From the NCBI GenBank assembly GCA_031284295.1, contig JAITAE010000157.1:1-6478 (forward strand): a stretch of DNA of 6,478 nucleotides. Reading direction: 5' to 3'. The position numbers and the translations under genes were made by a program. A model generated the notes under the pieces. It did no database searches, was not told the DNA's origin, and saw only the letters and a program-made list of their open reading frames with translations. Shown in pieces: positions 5,975-6,478 of the stretch (its first letter is position 1; every line of letters starts with the position of its first letter). The stretch comes from Spirochaetaceae bacterium (GTDB lineage Bacteria > Spirochaetota > Spirochaetia > Treponematales > Breznakiellaceae).

Positions 5975-6001
5975 CGCTGCGTACCGGAACGGTACGCAGC
6001 G
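5975..6001. repeat. 12-bp hairpin in the ssb leader
   Basis: On the plus strand CGCTGCGTACCG (5975-5986) pairs perfectly with CGGTACGCAGCG (5990-6001) around a GAA loop. For ssb transcripts it forms near the 5' end of the mRNA. On the plus strand it is followed by TTTTCT, so it also looks like an intrinsic terminator for antisense transcription, although no plus-strand gene ends here. Confidence 0.75.
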
Positions 6002-6011
6002 TTTTCTCCGT

Positions 6012-6062
6012 GATATACTGAATTTTTGGCGTAATATTCAATTTTGCTTGATTTTTTCGAAA
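6012..6062 (-). promoter_or_regulatory. Candidate ssb promoter with A-rich upstream element
   Basis: On the minus strand TTGAAT (6041-6036) and TATATC (6017-6012) are 18 bases apart and would start transcription near 6005. The 20 bases upstream of the -35 box are A-rich (AAAAAATCAAGCAAAA), like an UP element. Both hexamers are only four-of-six matches, so the call depends partly on the setting between a terminator and the ssb leader. Confidence 0.45.
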
Positions 6063-6091
6063 AAAAAGAAGCCGATGCTTTCTGGCGGCTC
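6059..6091 (-). terminator. Intrinsic terminator downstream of the marC remnant
   Basis: On the minus strand AGCCG (6090-6086) pairs with CGGCT (6074-6070) across an 11-base loop, extended by one G-T pair, and is followed by TCTTTTTTTT (about 6069-6060). It separates the marC remnant from the ssb promoter just downstream, which supports ssb being transcribed on its own. Confidence 0.55.
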
Positions 6092-6132
6092 AAAAGAGGG
6101 AGGAGTCCATAGAGGGTATCGCGCCCTGTCAT

Positions 6133-6211
6133 CCCGATGAGCTATGCTTGTCATTCCAGCGCTACCACGGGGAAAAGCTATCGGGGTTTGAAAGATTCGG
6201 GCCGAATGACA
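6133..6211. repeat. Interleaved inverted repeats, REP-like element
   Basis: TGTCATTC (6149-6156) is the reverse complement of GAATGACA (6204-6211). CCCGATGAGCT (6133-6143) pairs with AGCTATCGGG (6176-6185) with one bulge. The two pairs cross each other rather than nest, so they could form a pseudoknot or alternative folds. TGTCATCC (6128-6135) resembles a further copy of the TGTCATTC arm. The composition resembles dispersed intergenic palindromes built on TCATTCC, but only one unit is visible here. Confidence 0.45.
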
Positions 6212-6437
6212 TCGTGGCGGGAGATCGAGTATATGGGTACATATCCGGGGATAGGGTATCTGCTGTGGAGCGGGTTTGTTCTGAGATTACGAGCCCGTTA
6301 TAGATGAGCTGTACTGAAAAACCGGCAAGTATGAGCCCCATTATTTTTTCCATCACAAAGATGCCCATCGTGCCGAGTATCCGCAGGATAAGGACGCTTG
6401 TCCTCAGTACCGCAAACATACACAAAAGTCCTATCAC
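6162..6437 (-). pseudogene. C-terminal remnant of a MarC-family membrane protein
   Basis: The 91-codon frame matches the last part of MarC-family integral membrane proteins (about 200 residues, six membrane segments, function unclear). The decisive stretch is LRILGTMGIFVMEKIMGLILAGFSVQLIYNGL, following the family's 'lrilGktGinvltrimGlilaaiavqfi..Gl', spread over the last two helices. The N-terminal four helices are absent: a TAG lies directly before the first codon (GTG, 6435-6437) and there is no ribosome binding site. After the last helix (residue about 50) it continues for about 40 Pro/Ser/Thr-rich residues that the family does not normally have, partly encoded by the repeat at 6133-6211. 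Truncation at one end and an unnatural extension at the other point to a decayed gene. Confidence 0.6.
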
Positions 6438-6478
6438 CTAAAGGGCTGGCGTTTGTTTAAAGCGTTCCGCTATAATAC
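6438..6478 (-). pseudogene. Possible end of a second ssb-like gene (partial)
   Basis: Minus-strand codons from the window edge read IIAERFKQTPAL then TAG (6440-6438). The first 13 bases (6464-6476 on the plus strand) are identical to 5621-5633 inside ssb, and in both places the codons are in the same frame and encode IIAE, the last strand of the OB fold (ssb residues 98-101). The tail then diverges. This may be the end of a duplicated or decayed ssb, but only 12 codons are visible, so chance similarity is possible. Confidence 0.3.

Noticed and set aside
1..6478. CRISPR array, transposase or integrase
   Set aside because: No regularly spaced direct repeats and no recombinase or transposase motifs appear in any frame.

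Overview
The window looks like a chromosomal segment of a diderm bacterium, most likely a spirochaete of the Treponema type. This is a judgement from the mix of a relaxed, spirochaete-like lipobox, a putative outer-membrane barrel and the flavour of the protein sequences; no rRNA or taxonomic marker other than serS is present. Coding density is high in the middle, and both flanks are rich in inverted repeats and gene remnants.

Layout. The first 140 bases hold the C-terminal end of a cupin-like protein, best matched to the tail of a class I mannose-6-phosphate isomerase. About 500 bases without a convincing gene follow. They are packed with hairpins and contain a 15-G homopolymer at the end of a doubtful 79-codon frame. 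A strong sigma70-type promoter then leads into a four-gene block on the plus strand: serS (seryl-tRNA synthetase), a 12-segment MOP/Wzx-like oligosaccharide flippase, an unrecognised lipoprotein of about 440-450 residues, and a putative outer-membrane beta-barrel protein of 255 residues. Gaps are 10, 15 and 48 bases with no clear internal promoter or terminator, so they are probably one operon. Nested inverted repeats after the barrel gene close it.

The right side reads on the minus strand. A short single-stranded DNA-binding protein (ssb) converges on the operon. Its leader carries a promoter with an A-rich upstream element, a 12-bp hairpin, and a second hairpin followed by seven T residues directly before the ribosome binding site. 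This is an attenuator-like arrangement. Upstream of it lie a terminator and the C-terminal part of a MarC-family membrane protein that lacks its N-terminal half and ends inside a repeat-like element. The last 41 bases read in the same frame as ssb and share 13 identical bases with it, hinting at the end of a second ssb-like gene.

How the genes may work together. serS is housekeeping. The flippase, lipoprotein and barrel protein are all envelope functions in one transcription unit, so they may build or decorate a surface structure, with the lipoprotein and barrel as partners; this is inference from gene order only. The most testable oddities are the ssb leader attenuator, the poly-G tract that could switch a reading frame, the serS promoter whose predicted start coincides with the ATG, and the possible ssb duplication at the right edge.
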